55,221 nucleotides of DNA from NCBI RefSeq assembly GCF_001904635.1, contig NZ_MRCB01000013.1, positions 76,305 through 131,525 on the forward strand, given 5' to 3'. The position numbers and the translations under genes were made by a program. This stretch comes from Hydrococcus rivularis NIES-593. GTDB lineage: Bacteria > Cyanobacteriota > Cyanobacteriia > Cyanobacteriales > Microcystaceae. Below are positions 1 through 8,746 of this stretch, piece after piece. The notes beneath the pieces are model-generated. The model was not told the origin of the DNA and made no database searches. It was given only the letters and a program-made list of their open reading frames with translations. The stretch's first letter is position 1; every line of letters starts with the position of its first letter.

Positions 1-60
1 CCTCTCCCTATTTGGGAGGGGGGAGAAGAATGTCGATCGCAAAAACCTGAAAATTGGTAT
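1..60. repeat. Dispersed intergenic repeat, copy 1
   Basis: The first 60 bases, read on the minus strand, match 47281-47340 at about 58 of 60 positions. The element contains a short hairpin (CTCTCCC, AT-rich loop, GGGAGAG) and a CGATCG core. It lies in a non-coding spacer and continues to the window edge, so its full length here is unknown. It is seen directly as a repeat; its origin is unknown. Confidence 0.8.
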
Positions 61-176
61 AAGGTACTCCGCGTCCGCTACGCGATCGCACTACTGAGTA
101 TTGTTGTTATTCAACCAGATTTGATATAGATGGAGTGCGATCGCATTATTGGCAAGCTTCGCTAAAATTGTCTGGC

Positions 177-599
177 TTATACTTTTAAGCGCAGGTATTC
201 GACTTTAATACAAGCATCCATAATTATATTAAGTCCTGCCCCGATCGCTTTTCGTGCCGCGGCTGCATCGCTAACTCCCAATTGTGCCCAAACGGTTTTT
301 GCTCTAATGGCGATCGCTTCATCAACGATCTCGCTCAAATGTTCCGAACGGCGGAAAACACTGACGATATCCACAGATTCGGGAATTTCTTTTAGGGTTG
401 GATAGCTTGGTTGTCCTTCAATTTCTGCCATGGCTGGATTGACGGGATAAACTCGATAGCCAACCGATCGCAAAAATTGAGCTATTTGATAGCTAGTGCG
501 GTGGGGTTTGTCGGAATGACCGACGACAGCAATGACTTTGGCATTGGTTAATATGTCGCGGATAGTGCTGTCATTAGAGTTGGAGCGAACAGTAGTCAT
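177..599 (-). CDS. CoA-binding domain protein (YccU family)
   Basis: A 140-residue protein that is one Rossmann-like CoA-binding domain. The N-terminal segment around residues 14-30 has the nucleotide-binding strand and turn (AKVIAVVGHSDKPHR), followed by a helix, the strand YRVYPVNP near residue 50, and the family sequence VWAQLGV near residue 105. Length and motifs match stand-alone YccU/succinyl-CoA-synthetase-like CoA-binding proteins. The substrate and physiological role of the family are not established. It sits downstream of the 2TM/DUF3181 pair on the same strand but is separated by about 180 bases containing a strong hairpin, so it probably has its own promoter. Identification is firm at family level only. 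Confidence 0.88.
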   Translation of the reverse strand: MTTVRSNSNDSTIRDILTNAKVIAVVGHSDKPHRTSYQIAQFLRSVGYRVYPVNPAMAEIEGQPSYPTLKEIPESVDIVSVFRRSEHLSEIVDEAIAIRAKTVWAQLGVSDAAAARKAIGAGLNIIMDACIKVEYLRLKV

Positions 600-620
600 A
601 AGGGTATCGGGCTAAAGAGA

Positions 621-663
621 AAAGCTCTTGGGAGTCTGGCCGTGTTTCGACCCCAAGAGCTTT
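621..663 (-). terminator. Perfect 12-bp hairpin, possible terminator
   Basis: AAAGCTCTTGGG at 621-632 pairs perfectly with CCCAAGAGCTTT at 652-663 around a 19-base loop. Read on the minus strand it lies about 115 bases after the DUF3181 stop and is followed by a broken T-rich run (TTTTCTCTTT). A terminator between DUF3181 and the CoA-binding gene is the likely role, but the U-run is weak, so a leader structure of the CoA-binding gene is also possible. Confidence 0.5.
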
Positions 664-778
664 ACCTTTCGTTCTTACTCCTCACACACAAGTCTATTAT
701 GGTCGATTTTCTTATCTTTAGATCGATGTGAGTGACAATTTTAAAAGCGTCACTCAAACAGGATCGGGTACGGACAAG

Positions 779-1087
779 TTAAAGATTCTTTTGATATTCT
801 TCTAGCAGGTCAATCAAATTGACTTGACACTGCATCGGTAAAAGCTCTTCTAATGGAACTTCCAATCTGCCGCTACCTAATTTGACGGGAATGCTGCGGA
901 GGATTTTTACCACCGCATCTTCGCTGACTGACTTATCTTCCAGGAGAGGATAAACTTTTTCGGCAACGACGGTATGGAGATGAGCATCAGACAGATAGAG
1001 GTGCCACTTGGCGACATCGATATAGATATTTTCGCCAATTTCAGCAGCAAGAGCTTCAATTGCTTGAGTCGTCTTAGAGTTAGCCAT
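779..1087 (-). CDS. DUF3181 family protein
   Basis: A small acidic protein of 102 residues from the start chosen here (MANSKTTQAIEALAAEIG). The frame is open further upstream to 1126, but the ATG at 1087 overlaps the stop of the upstream 2TM gene by 8 bases, a usual arrangement for coupled genes, and it begins at the conserved part of the family. The sequence resembles the cyanobacterial DUF3181 family, of unknown function: helical N-terminus, then a segment IYIDVAKWHLYLSDAHLH and a C-terminal leucine-rich helix. There is no signal peptide or membrane segment, so a cytoplasmic location is inferred. Confidence 0.8.
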   Translation of the reverse strand: MANSKTTQAIEALAAEIGENIYIDVAKWHLYLSDAHLHTVVAEKVYPLLEDKSVSEDAVVKILRSIPVKLGSGRLEVPLEELLPMQCQVNLIDLLEEYQKNL

Positions 1088-1337
1088 TGGTTTTAGATTC
1101 GACAGAATAATCTGCGATCGCTGCAATGTAAATTAGATGCAATAATAAAACGATTGCCCAGATGCCTGTAAACCAAACTATCCAAGACCAGGTGGCGTGT
1201 TTGACATTGTGGACGAACCACAAGCCAGAATTACAAGCCAGAAAAATTGCTACGTGAACGGCAAAGTTCATGCGGTCGTCTAAGCGCCGATAGGCAGGAT
1301 CTGTGCGATCGGGTTTACGAGGCCAGCGAGGGGGCAT
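1080..1337 (-). CDS. 2TM domain-containing protein
   Basis: An 85-residue membrane protein. A charged N-terminus rich in Arg, Pro and Asp (residues 1-22) is followed by two hydrophobic segments, about residues 24-43 and 50-73, separated by HNVKHATWSW. This layout and the DDRMNFAVHVAIFL stretch match the 2TM domain family, whose function is unknown. Its stop codon overlaps the start of DUF3181, so the two are almost certainly co-transcribed and translationally coupled. Whether the two products interact is not shown. Confidence 0.82.
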   Translation of the reverse strand: MPPRWPRKPDRTDPAYRRLDDRMNFAVHVAIFLACNSGLWFVHNVKHATWSWIVWFTGIWAIVLLLHLIYIAAIADYSVESKTNG

Positions 1338-1494
1338 AGGTCGATGGAGTGAGAATAAATTTGTTATAAGTTCTCCTTCTTTAATTGTAAACGAAGCTAA
1401 TGAATTGAAACTCCGCTTATTAGCTAGTCGTGGCAGAAGCTCTGTGCCATAACGAAGTTTGGTGGCACGACGGCACTCAACATGTCGGATCGAT

Positions 1495-1518
1495 AAAAAA
1501 CCACGGTTTTCACCGTGG
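1495..1518 (-). terminator. Rho-independent terminator of the sigma factor gene
   Basis: On the minus strand, just after the sigma factor stop, a perfect 7-bp stem (CCACGGT / ACCGTGG) closed by a GAAA tetraloop runs straight into six T residues. This is a textbook intrinsic terminator. Confidence 0.9.
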
Positions 1519-1527
1519 GCGAATCGT

Positions 1528-2751
1528 TTAGCTTAAAGCCTCAAAATAATCCCGAACTTGGTTTCGGCGTTTTGGCTGCCGTAACTTTTGCAGGGCTTTG
1601 GCTTCAATTTGCCGCACTCGTTCGCGAGAGAGATCGAGGGCGCGACCGATATCTGCTAGAGAATAGCTCGTGCCATCTTGGAAACCATAGCGCATTTGAA
1701 TAACTTCTCTCTCCCGCGTCGTCAGGTCGGCGAGAAGATGTTGTAAGTCTTTGCGCAAGGATTCGCTAACTAAATTATCTTCAGGAGAAGAATCTTCGGT
1801 TTCGAGTAAATCGACCAGTTCGGTGTCTTTGTCCTTGCCAACTTTGACCTCTAGAGAAACCGAACGAGGCACGCGCATCAACATGTCTCGAACTTGACCC
1901 GATGTCATCTCTAGTTGCTTGGCAATTTCTTCTGCCGTAGCAGGACGACCTTTTTCTTGAGTGATTTGACGCTGAACTTTTTTGATTTTGTTGAGTTTTT
2001 CTGTAATATGGACGGGAAGGCGAATGATGCGACTTTGGGTTGCGATCGCTCTAGTAATTCCTTGGCGGATCCACCAATAGGCGTAGGTGCTGAACCGATA
2101 GCCTTTGGTAGGATCGAATTTTTCTACTGCTCGCTCTAGTCCCAGCGTTCCTTCTTGAATCAGATCGAGCAATTCTAAGCCGCGATTTTGATATTTCTTG
2201 GCTACAGAAACCACTAGCCGCAGGTTAGCTTCGATCATGTGTTCTTTGGCCCGGATTCCGGCTTTCTGAATCCTGTCAAGCTCTTGAACGTCCATGCCAG
2301 CGATTTCTGCCCAGTGACGCTTTCCTTCTATCAGCGCTTGTTTTAGTTCAAAAACATTCATCTTGACAGCCGCCGCCCAGCGTTCCAGAGACGGGCGAAG
2401 GCCCAATTGAGATACCAGGCGATCGTGGGTATCGACAATTTCAACAAAACGCGCGATCGCCGCATTGCCATTTTTAGCTGCTTTAGTTCGCAGGTTGATT
2501 AACTGGACGTAACGTTGAACCTGTTGTGCTTTAGCAACTTCTTCTTCTTTTCCCAGTAGAGGGACTCTACCAATATCTTGAAGGTATAATCGGACTAAAT
2601 CGGTTGTAGTCCGACTGCGACTTTTTTCAACCCCGTTCGTGTCATCTAGTTCGAGTTCGCTCAGCTCGTCTGCCGTTTCATTTCCCCGCCAACGTTCGGC
2701 AGATAAATTTGAATAGTCTTCCGTATCAATGTAAGAAAAAATAGCTGACAT
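1528..2751 (-). CDS. sigC: RNA polymerase sigma factor, RpoD family group 2 (SigC-like)
   Basis: A 407-residue sigma-70 factor. Region 1.2 ([18 protein letters not shown], about residues 48-66) is followed by region 2, from about 170 ([20 protein letters not shown]), with the [19 protein letters not shown] core and the [14 protein letters not shown] helix that recognises the -10 element. Region 3 follows ([16 protein letters not shown]), and region 4 ([14 protein letters not shown], then the [20 protein letters not shown] helix-turn-helix) ends near residue 395. It lacks the long N-terminal region 1.1 of a housekeeping factor, so it is group 2. The length of about 400 and the N-terminal sequence fit SigC better than SigB, SigD or SigE, but the letter is inferred. 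A terminator follows it and neighbours are independent. Confidence 0.88.
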   Translation of the reverse strand: MSAIFSYIDTEDYSNLSAERWRGNETADELSELELDDTNGVEKSRSRTTTDLVRLYLQDIGRVPLLGKEEEVAKAQQVQRYVQLINLRTKAAKNGNAAIARFVEIVDTHDRLVSQLGLRPSLERWAAAVKMNVFELKQALIEGKRHWAEIAGMDVQELDRIQKAGIRAKEHMIEANLRLVVSVAKKYQNRGLELLDLIQEGTLGLERAVEKFDPTKGYRFSTYAYWWIRQGITRAIATQSRIIRLPVHITEKLNKIKKVQRQITQEKGRPATAEEIAKQLEMTSGQVRDMLMRVPRSVSLEVKVGKDKDTELVDLLETEDSSPEDNLVSESLRKDLQHLLADLTTREREVIQMRYGFQDGTSYSLADIGRALDLSRERVRQIEAKALQKLRQPKRRNQVRDYFEALS

Positions 2752-2998
2752 AGTGGTTTCTCAACAACGAAGGTAGTCACAATAGAAAGCTTCCGAATCA
2801 CCGGACTACTTATAGAATTCCCAAGTTCGGGTCTGAGATAAACACTGCCGAGAATTTTTTAAGGTTTCGGTTAGGGTTATTGAGATTTGGCTGAATTTAC
2901 ATCAACTCGGCGGCAGCAATCGATCCGGAAGCCATAACTAAAATATGGGCTAGGTCAAACTACATCGTCGTTGAGAACTATTCCAGAAAGATGCTTAA

Positions 2999-3889
2999 TT
3001 ATTTTTTGTCGCTGGTCACTACCCTCGGATAGCGTGCCATCAATTCTTTCACTTGTTCTGCGTGGTAGGAACTACGAGTCAGAGGAGAGGAGACGACTTG
3101 TAGGAAGCCAATCGACTCGCCATACTCCTTCCAAGCATCAAACTGGGCAGGAGTAATAAATTCTCGAACACCTAAGTGTTTTTGAGAGGGTTGGAGATAT
3201 TGTCCGATGGTGAGAATATCGCAATCGACGGCGCGTAAATCTCGCATGACTTGTGTGACTTCAGCGTCAGTTTCTCCGAGTCCCACCATAATTCCAGATT
3301 TGGTATAAATCCAGGGAGCCAATTCGCGGGTGCGTTTGAGCAGTTCGAGCGATCGCTCGTATTTGCCTTGGGGACGTACCTGCCGATACAAGCGGGGAAT
3401 GGTTTCGGTATTGTGGTTGAGAACTTCTGGCTTAGCTTGCAAAATGAGTGCTAACGCTTCCCAATTGCCGCATAAATCGGGAATTAAAACTTCAATCGTC
3501 GTCTGTGGGGAAAGGTTGCGAACCTCCTCAATACAGCGCACGAACTGAGTGGCACCGCCGTCGGGTAAGTCGTCCCGGTTGACAGAGGTAATGACTACGT
3601 GATTGAGTTTTAAACGCCGTACCGCCTCAGCCAATCGCAGGGGTTCGGTAGGATCGAGGGGTTTGGGTTTTTTCTCAAAATCGATATCGCAATAAGGACA
3701 AGCGCGAGTGCAGGCGGGCCCCATGATTAAAAAAGTCGCCGTCCCGGCGTTAAAGCATTCTCCGATATTTGGGCAAGACGCTTCTTCGCAGACGGTATTG
3801 AGTGCTAAATCCCGCAGAATTTCTTTGACGCTGCCGACACGTTGCCATTGAGGGGCTTTTACTCTCAGCCATTCGGGTTTGACGGTCAC
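2999..3889 (-). CDS. lipA: Lipoyl synthase
   Basis: A 296-residue radical SAM enzyme that inserts two sulfur atoms into octanoyl groups on lipoyl-dependent proteins. The auxiliary cluster Cys motif is seen at C34, C39 and C45 ([12 protein letters not shown]). The radical SAM motif CxxxCxxC is at C60, C64 and C67 (CTRACPYC). The SAM-binding and sulfur-insertion core follows ([34 protein letters not shown]), and the C-terminal RSSYHAEQ serine motif is present. Length is normal. It stands alone, between the sigma factor and a tRNA gene. Many cyanobacteria carry two lipA copies; only one is in view. Confidence 0.96.
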   Translation of the reverse strand: MTVKPEWLRVKAPQWQRVGSVKEILRDLALNTVCEEASCPNIGECFNAGTATFLIMGPACTRACPYCDIDFEKKPKPLDPTEPLRLAEAVRRLKLNHVVITSVNRDDLPDGGATQFVRCIEEVRNLSPQTTIEVLIPDLCGNWEALALILQAKPEVLNHNTETIPRLYRQVRPQGKYERSLELLKRTRELAPWIYTKSGIMVGLGETDAEVTQVMRDLRAVDCDILTIGQYLQPSQKHLGVREFITPAQFDAWKEYGESIGFLQVVSSPLTRSSYHAEQVKELMARYPRVVTSDKK

Positions 3890-3980
3890 GCCCAGCTTGC
3901 TCCTTTTAGCGATCGGTTATCAGTTATCAGTGTAACAGTTACTCGATTTTGGATTTTGGTTCGTGATAGGATTAAAAAAG

Positions 3981-4054
3981 CGGGATGTAGCGCAGCTTGG
4001 TAGCGCACTTCGTTCGGGACGAAGGGGCCGCTGGTTCGAATCCAGTCATCCCGA
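3981..4054 (+). tRNA. tRNA-Pro (anticodon CGG)
   Basis: A complete cloverleaf. The acceptor CGGGATG (3981-3987) pairs with CATCCCG (4047-4053), and A4054 is the discriminator base. The D arm is GCGCAGCTTGGTAGCGC. The anticodon stem is CTTCG/CGAAG with loop TTCGGGA, placing CGG at 4015-4017. The T arm carries TTCGAAT between CTGG and CCAG. The CCA end is not encoded, so it must be added after transcription. Confidence 0.96.
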
Positions 4055-4156
4055 TTTGTATGAGTTAAAAAAATCTTGCTCGATTGGGTACTAATATTGC
4101 CCAGACAGACATAAACTTTAGTTGAAAGGTATGATAGGCAGTCGCGAGGTTGTTTT

Positions 4157-5446
4157 GTGAAAAGAGTTTTAGCAATTATTCTCGGAGGTGGCGCGGGGAC
4201 TCGCCTTTATCCGCTGACTAAACTACGGGCAAAACCAGCAGTCCCACTGGCAGGCAAATATCGCCTGATCGACATCCCCGTTAGTAACTGTATCAATTCC
4301 GAAATTGTCAAAATCTACGTTTTAACTCAATTCAATTCGGCTTCTCTCAATCGTCACCTGAGCCGTACTTATTCTTTCTCCGGTTTCAGTGAAGGATTTG
4401 TGGAAGTTTTAGCGGCTCAACAAACGGCGGAAAATCCTCGCTGGTTTCAGGGAACTGCCGACGCAGTGCGTCAGTATATCTGGCTCATGAAAGAGTGGGA
4501 TGTAGACGAGTACCTGATCTTGTCGGGCGATCATCTCTATCGCATGGATTATAGCCTGTTTATCCAACGGCATCGGGAGACGAATGCCGATATTACTCTC
4601 TCCGTCGTCCCAATCGGGGAAAAAACAGCATCTAGCTTTGGTTTGATGAAAATTGACGATAGCGGCAGGGTGATTGATTTTTGTGAAAAACCCAAAGGCG
4701 AAGCACTCAAACAGATGCGGGTAGATACTACCGTTCTGGGATTGTCTTCGCAACAGGCAAAGGAAAATCCTTATATTGCCTCAATGGGCATTTACGTTTT
4801 CAAGAAAGACGTTCTAGAAAAGCTCCTAGAAGCTAACCCAGATTATACAGATTTCGGAAAGGAAATCATTCCAGCGTCAGCCAAAGACTATAACATTCAG
4901 GCTTACCTATTTAAGGGCTATTGGGAAGACATAGGAACCATCGAAGCGTTTTATGAGGCAAATTTAGCACTGACTCAGCAACCTCAACCGACTTTTAGCT
5001 TCTATGATGAAAAGGCTCCTATTTACACTCGCGCCCGTTATTTACCCCCGTCTAAGATGCTCGATTGTACCATCACCGAATCGATGATTAGTGAAGGTTG
5101 CATTCTTAAGGAATGCCGGATTCATCATTCTGTTCTGGGCATTCGCACCCGCGTAGAGAAAGACTGCGTTATCGAAGATAGCTTACTGATGGGGTGTGAT
5201 TTCTACGAACCGTTTGCCGAGAGGCAATCTAACCTCGAAAATGGTAAGGTATCTGTGGGGATCGGCGCTGGAACGACAATTCGCCGCGCGATCGTGGATA
5301 AAAATGCCCGCATCGGTCACAAGGTTCAAATTGTCAATAAAGACAGAGTAGAAGAAGCCGAGCGCGAAAAGGAAGGTTTTTACATCCGTAACGGAATTGT
5401 AGTCGTGCTGAAAAATGCGACGATTCCTGATGGAACCGTAATTTAG
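4157..5446 (+). CDS. glgC: Glucose-1-phosphate adenylyltransferase (ADP-glucose pyrophosphorylase)
   Basis: A 429-residue enzyme making ADP-glucose from glucose-1-phosphate and ATP, the committed step of glycogen synthesis. The start is GTG at 4157, which gives the conserved N-terminus [21 protein letters not shown]. The nucleotidyltransferase signature [12 protein letters not shown], the [20 protein letters not shown] segment and the sugar-phosphate site [21 protein letters not shown] are all present. The second half is a left-handed beta-helix used for allosteric control (3-phosphoglycerate activation is known for the family). It follows tRNA-Pro by about 100 bases and ends at a strong terminator, so it is a single-gene unit. 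Confidence 0.97.
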   Translation: MKRVLAIILGGGAGTRLYPLTKLRAKPAVPLAGKYRLIDIPVSNCINSEIVKIYVLTQFNSASLNRHLSRTYSFSGFSEGFVEVLAAQQTAENPRWFQGTADAVRQYIWLMKEWDVDEYLILSGDHLYRMDYSLFIQRHRETNADITLSVVPIGEKTASSFGLMKIDDSGRVIDFCEKPKGEALKQMRVDTTVLGLSSQQAKENPYIASMGIYVFKKDVLEKLLEANPDYTDFGKEIIPASAKDYNIQAYLFKGYWEDIGTIEAFYEANLALTQQPQPTFSFYDEKAPIYTRARYLPPSKMLDCTITESMISEGCILKECRIHHSVLGIRTRVEKDCVIEDSLLMGCDFYEPFAERQSNLENGKVSVGIGAGTTIRRAIVDKNARIGHKVQIVNKDRVEEAEREKEGFYIRNGIVVVLKNATIPDGTVI

Positions 5447-5453
5447 CAAGTCA

Positions 5454-5488
5454 GGGACAAGGAAATTTTTTCTTTGTCCCGCTTTTTT
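5454..5488 (+). terminator. Rho-independent terminator after glgC
   Basis: GGGACAAGGAAA and TTTCTTTGTCCC form a 12-bp stem with one G-T wobble, followed by GC and six T residues. It lies just past the glgC stop and between convergent genes. Confidence 0.9.
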
Positions 5489-5512
5489 AAATTATGAAAA
5501 ATCCTGCCCCTA

Positions 5513-5857
5513 TTAATGATCTGAAGAAGATGACAATTTTTCTTTGAAACTTTGTATCGTTAACTGAATAGCCAAAAGAATCAAACCCAAAGCAACAAAA
5601 CCAAAAATAAACGTTCCCAAAGAAGCAACTCCCACTACCAAAGTTCGAACAGCCGCCGAAATTCTAATTACAAGTTGACTCGTAGAAGTAATCGGTTTAG
5701 TCGCAAAAGTATGAGCGATAGAATAAGTAAGAAAATACATCGCGATTGCCAACGATCCAGAAAGACCTGAACCCAACAAACACCGTAAAGGAGTCACTTT
5801 TTGCTCGTTAGCTTCAACTGATAAATCGTTTTTTTGTTCTGGAGTCGAATGAGTCAT
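5513..5857 (-). CDS. DUF3082 family membrane protein
   Basis: A 114-residue membrane protein with a polar N-terminus (about residues 1-24) and hydrophobic segments near 27-50 and 66-103, ending in a charged Ser-rich tail. The sequence matches the cyanobacterial DUF3082 family (LRCLLGSGLSGSLAIAMYFLT), also conserved in plants, with no assigned function. It lies 40 bases downstream of ispE on the same strand, and the order ispE-DUF3082 suggests one transcript from rsmA. Confidence 0.82.
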   Translation of the reverse strand: MTHSTPEQKNDLSVEANEQKVTPLRCLLGSGLSGSLAIAMYFLTYSIAHTFATKPITSTSQLVIRISAAVRTLVVGVASLGTFIFGFVALGLILLAIQLTIQSFKEKLSSSSDH

Positions 5858-5897
5858 AATTCTCTGCGCCTTTGCGCCTGGAGCGTGAGTTTTTGAT

Positions 5898-6851
5898 TTA
5901 CTTACTAAAAGAAGTTACCTCAATTCCTGCACTTGACAACTGCGCGACCCAAAATTCTAAATCTGGATCGGGAATAGTTTCTCTGACCTTTACTCTAACA
6001 ATCTCTGCCCGATCGCTCGACTCGCACAGCGCAAATACAGTTGGTCCCGAACCCGACATCATCGTTCCCAGACATCCTACCTCTTGGAAAGCTTCGCGCA
6101 ATTGTGCTACTTGAGGAAATGCAGGTAAAACAACTTTTTCTAGATCGTTGTATAGTAGTTTCCCTATACTAGCGCCATCTTTATGGGCGATCGCACTGAC
6201 TAGCGAACCCGAATGCACCTGGGCGGTGCGAGATTTCACGCCTTCAGAGTCCGAGATATAGGAACTGCCAAATTTCTGCTTATAGGTTTTATATGCCCAT
6301 GCGGTCGATATAGACAAACTGCGGTATTTTGCCAAGACCACCCAGAGATTATCTAAATCGACGATTGGATCTAATTGTTCTCCTCTTCCTGTTGCGATCG
6401 CAGTTCCTCCAGATATGCAAAAAGGTACGTCCGATCCCAATTTTGCCCCTAGAGTTTGCAATTCGGGTACGGTAAGTCCGAGTTCCCACATGAGATTGAT
6501 TCCTACCAAAACTGCAGCCCCATTGGTAGAACCACCTGCTAAACCTGCCGCTACGGGAATTTTTTTGTCGATAAAAATATCTACTCCACCATAATTGGCT
6601 GCAATTTTCGGAAATTCCCCTCGCATTACCTCCACCGCGCGATAGGCAAGATTGCTGGCATCTAAAGGAACTTGCGGATTATTGCAATGGAGACGGATTT
6701 GTTCGGTTCCGTTAGGACGTAGTTCGATTTTATCCACTAAGTCAATGCTTTGGAGAATCATCACCAGTTCGTGATATCCATCGGGGCGATCTCCAAGAAT
6801 TTCTAGATGCAAGTTAATTTTGGCTGGGGCAATTAAGGTATACGAATGCAT
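5898..6851 (-). CDS. ispE: 4-diphosphocytidyl-2-C-methyl-D-erythritol kinase
   Basis: A 317-residue GHMP-family kinase of the non-mevalonate (MEP) isoprenoid pathway, phosphorylating the 2-hydroxyl of CDP-methylerythritol. The N-terminal APAKINLHLEILGDRPDGYHEL motif binds substrate. The ATP-binding glycine-rich loop PVAAGLAGGSTNGAA lies near residues 95-110, and the C-terminal MSGSGPTVFAL motif is intact. It is read downstream of rsmA with 37 bases between, the order seen in many bacteria, and upstream of DUF3082. Confidence 0.96.
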   Translation of the reverse strand: MHSYTLIAPAKINLHLEILGDRPDGYHELVMILQSIDLVDKIELRPNGTEQIRLHCNNPQVPLDASNLAYRAVEVMRGEFPKIAANYGGVDIFIDKKIPVAAGLAGGSTNGAAVLVGINLMWELGLTVPELQTLGAKLGSDVPFCISGGTAIATGRGEQLDPIVDLDNLWVVLAKYRSLSISTAWAYKTYKQKFGSSYISDSEGVKSRTAQVHSGSLVSAIAHKDGASIGKLLYNDLEKVVLPAFPQVAQLREAFQEVGCLGTMMSGSGPTVFALCESSDRAEIVRVKVRETIPDPDLEFWVAQLSSAGIEVTSFSK

Positions 6852-6888
6852 TGGTACGATGATTGACAGGATTAACGGAATAACTTTA

Positions 6889-7722
6889 TCAATTGGATAA
6901 ACAATTACTGAGATTTATCCATTCCTCTAAGCTTAACTCTTCGGCGCGACTTTGAGGATTAATATTTAATTGTGTAAAAACTCGATTCAAGCGATCGCTT
7001 TCAATCATCGATTTCAAATTATTCCGCAGCATTTTTCTTTTATTGGCAAAGCCCACCCTAACTAAAGTTTGTAAATATTGAGGATTTTTAGCTGGATTCT
7101 CATTGACTTTAGGTTGCAATCGAATCACGGTAGAATCGACTTTAGGGGGCGGATAAAAATCTCTAGCGGGAACGTCACAAATCAGTTCGCAGTTGGCTAA
7201 ATATTGAACTTGTACGGATAGGGCACCATAAGCTTTTGTACCCGGTTTAGCTGTCAATCTTTCTGCAACTTCTTTTTGTAGTAATAAAACGATTAGTTCA
7301 TAATTTTTTGTAGTAGGATTTGCAATGGTTCCTAAAAGTTTTTCTAGAATTGGTCCCGTGATATTATAGGGGATATTAGCGACAACTTTATTCGGGTTTT
7401 GAAACCTAGGAAAATCAACAAGAGAAGACTCTATGTCTAGAGATAGAATATCTCCTTGTAAAAGTAAAAAGTTTTCTACTTTACCCAAACTTTTTACTAA
7501 CTTTTTGCATAGATCTCTGTCTATCTCTACAGCCACAACCGATTGGACTTTCGGTAGGAGGCGGCGAGTGAGAATTCCCGTTCCAGGACCAATTTCTAGA
7601 ATGCGATCGTTTTTTTTTAATCGTGCGGCTTCTATAATATTCTTGAGTGCCGTTTCGCTACGCAACCAGTGCTGGGCAAATCGTTTTCGAGGTCGAGCAG
7701 TTAGTTCTATGTTAGAGGACAT
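6889..7722 (-). CDS. rsmA: 16S rRNA dimethyladenosine transferase
   Basis: A 277-residue KsgA/RsmA enzyme that dimethylates the two adjacent adenines in the 3' hairpin of 16S rRNA. The family N-terminus PRKRFAQHWL, the SAM-binding motif ILEIGPGTGILT (about residues 42-53), the acidic loop VAVEIDRDL and the catalytic motif NIPYNITGPI (near residue 116) are all visible, followed by the C-terminal helical domain. It heads the run rsmA-ispE-DUF3082. Its start codon lies about 15 bases from the end of an IS4 transposase remnant, so its promoter must lie in insertion sequence DNA or within the remnant. Confidence 0.95.
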   Translation of the reverse strand: MSSNIELTARPRKRFAQHWLRSETALKNIIEAARLKKNDRILEIGPGTGILTRRLLPKVQSVVAVEIDRDLCKKLVKSLGKVENFLLLQGDILSLDIESSLVDFPRFQNPNKVVANIPYNITGPILEKLLGTIANPTTKNYELIVLLLQKEVAERLTAKPGTKAYGALSVQVQYLANCELICDVPARDFYPPPKVDSTVIRLQPKVNENPAKNPQYLQTLVRVGFANKRKMLRNNLKSMIESDRLNRVFTQLNINPQSRAEELSLEEWINLSNCLSN

Positions 7723-7736
7723 CCCATCATTTTACT

Positions 7737-7967
7737 GACTCACAGCGTTTAAGTAAACTGTTAGCTTTGATGAGTTTGGCTTTATGTTGGGCTATTAAAA
7801 CCGGAGATTGGTTATCGTCTCATCGTCTTCTCAAGGTTAAGAAACATGGACGACAGCAAGCTAGCGTTTTTCGTTATGGCTTTGATTATCTTCGCTCTAT
7901 TTTCACTGATTTGGATTTGAAATCCGACGACTTTCTCTACTCTTTGCAATTTTTGTCCTGTACTTAG
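7737..7967 (+). pseudogene. IS4-family transposase, C-terminal remnant
   Basis: Reading the open frame from 7737 gives about 76 residues (DSQRLSKLLALMSLALCWAIKTGDWL, then KKHGRQQASVFRYGFDYLRSIF and the end LYSLQFLSCT). This resembles the C-terminal end of cyanobacterial IS4-type transposases, downstream of the catalytic DDE domain. Nothing of the catalytic part is present: the next bases upstream belong to rsmA on the other strand. It is therefore a dead fragment of an old insertion, not a functional gene. Family assignment is from sequence memory; the end of the IS was not delimited. Confidence 0.7.
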
Positions 7968-8010
7968 TGAAAATCTTTTAAATCTAATTGCCTTCTTAGA
8001 ATTAAGAGTA

Positions 8011-8721
8011 ATGATAAAAGCGATCGAGCGTGCTACTTGGTGGATCTTAATAACCGGGATATTATTCCCCTGCTTGGTTTTAGCTACCGAACCAATCATA
8101 AACGAACCGTACGCCCTTAAAAAAACTTTCAAGTCTCAGTTTTTAGAGAAAAATTCTAAATTCATTAGATATCATATTAGGATTAGATTACCCCAGAAAA
8201 AATTGCCATCTGTTAGAGAAATTAATTTAGAAAACATTGAATACATTTCTTCGGCGACCGAACCTCCCCATCCGACAATTCAAGCAGCAATTAGACAGGC
8301 GATTGGCAACCCTTCTGAAAGAATTCGTTATTATTATAATTTAGTCGATCTCAACAGAGATCGTCGCTCAGAGGTAATTGTTTATGCAGTTGGTTCGTCA
8401 ATCTGTGGTAGTGGAGGCTGTACCTTATATGTTTTAGAATCTCGTGGAGTAACTTATTCTTTAATTGCCAAAATTCCAACGACAACCAATCCAATTATTA
8501 TCTCAGATGAAAAAACAAATGGATGGAACGATTTAATTATTTTGACCGAGGGAGGTAGTCTGCCTCCAAATTATTGGCGAATTCGCTTTGATGGAAATAT
8601 CTATGTGGATAATCGTCATACAGCCGAATCAGAGATCCCCGATCGCACTACAATTACAGGCAAAGCTGTTATCGCCAATACAATCGATCCAAAAACGGGA
8701 ATTGTATTAGAAAATCATTAA
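8011..8721 (+). CDS. Secreted protein of unknown function with a DLNxDxxxE motif
   Basis: A 236-residue protein. The N-terminus has a basic start, a hydrophobic core (WWILITGILFPCLVLA) and a likely signal peptidase site near residue 26, so export is inferred. The C-terminal half has DLNRDRRSEVIVYAVG followed by SSICGSGGCTLYVLE, an acidic calcium-loop-like motif and a Cys pair (CGSGGC) seen in a loose family of bacterial exported proteins of unknown role. I do not recognise an enzyme. It is AT-rich relative to its neighbours and follows the IS4 remnant, so recent acquisition is possible. The next gene starts 25 bases downstream on the same strand. Confidence 0.7.
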   Translation: MIKAIERATWWILITGILFPCLVLATEPIINEPYALKKTFKSQFLEKNSKFIRYHIRIRLPQKKLPSVREINLENIEYISSATEPPHPTIQAAIRQAIGNPSERIRYYYNLVDLNRDRRSEVIVYAVGSSICGSGGCTLYVLESRGVTYSLIAKIPTTTNPIIISDEKTNGWNDLIILTEGGSLPPNYWRIRFDGNIYVDNRHTAESEIPDRTTITGKAVIANTIDPKTGIVLENH

Positions 8722-8746
8722 TATTTAATCCAAAATCTCAAATAAA

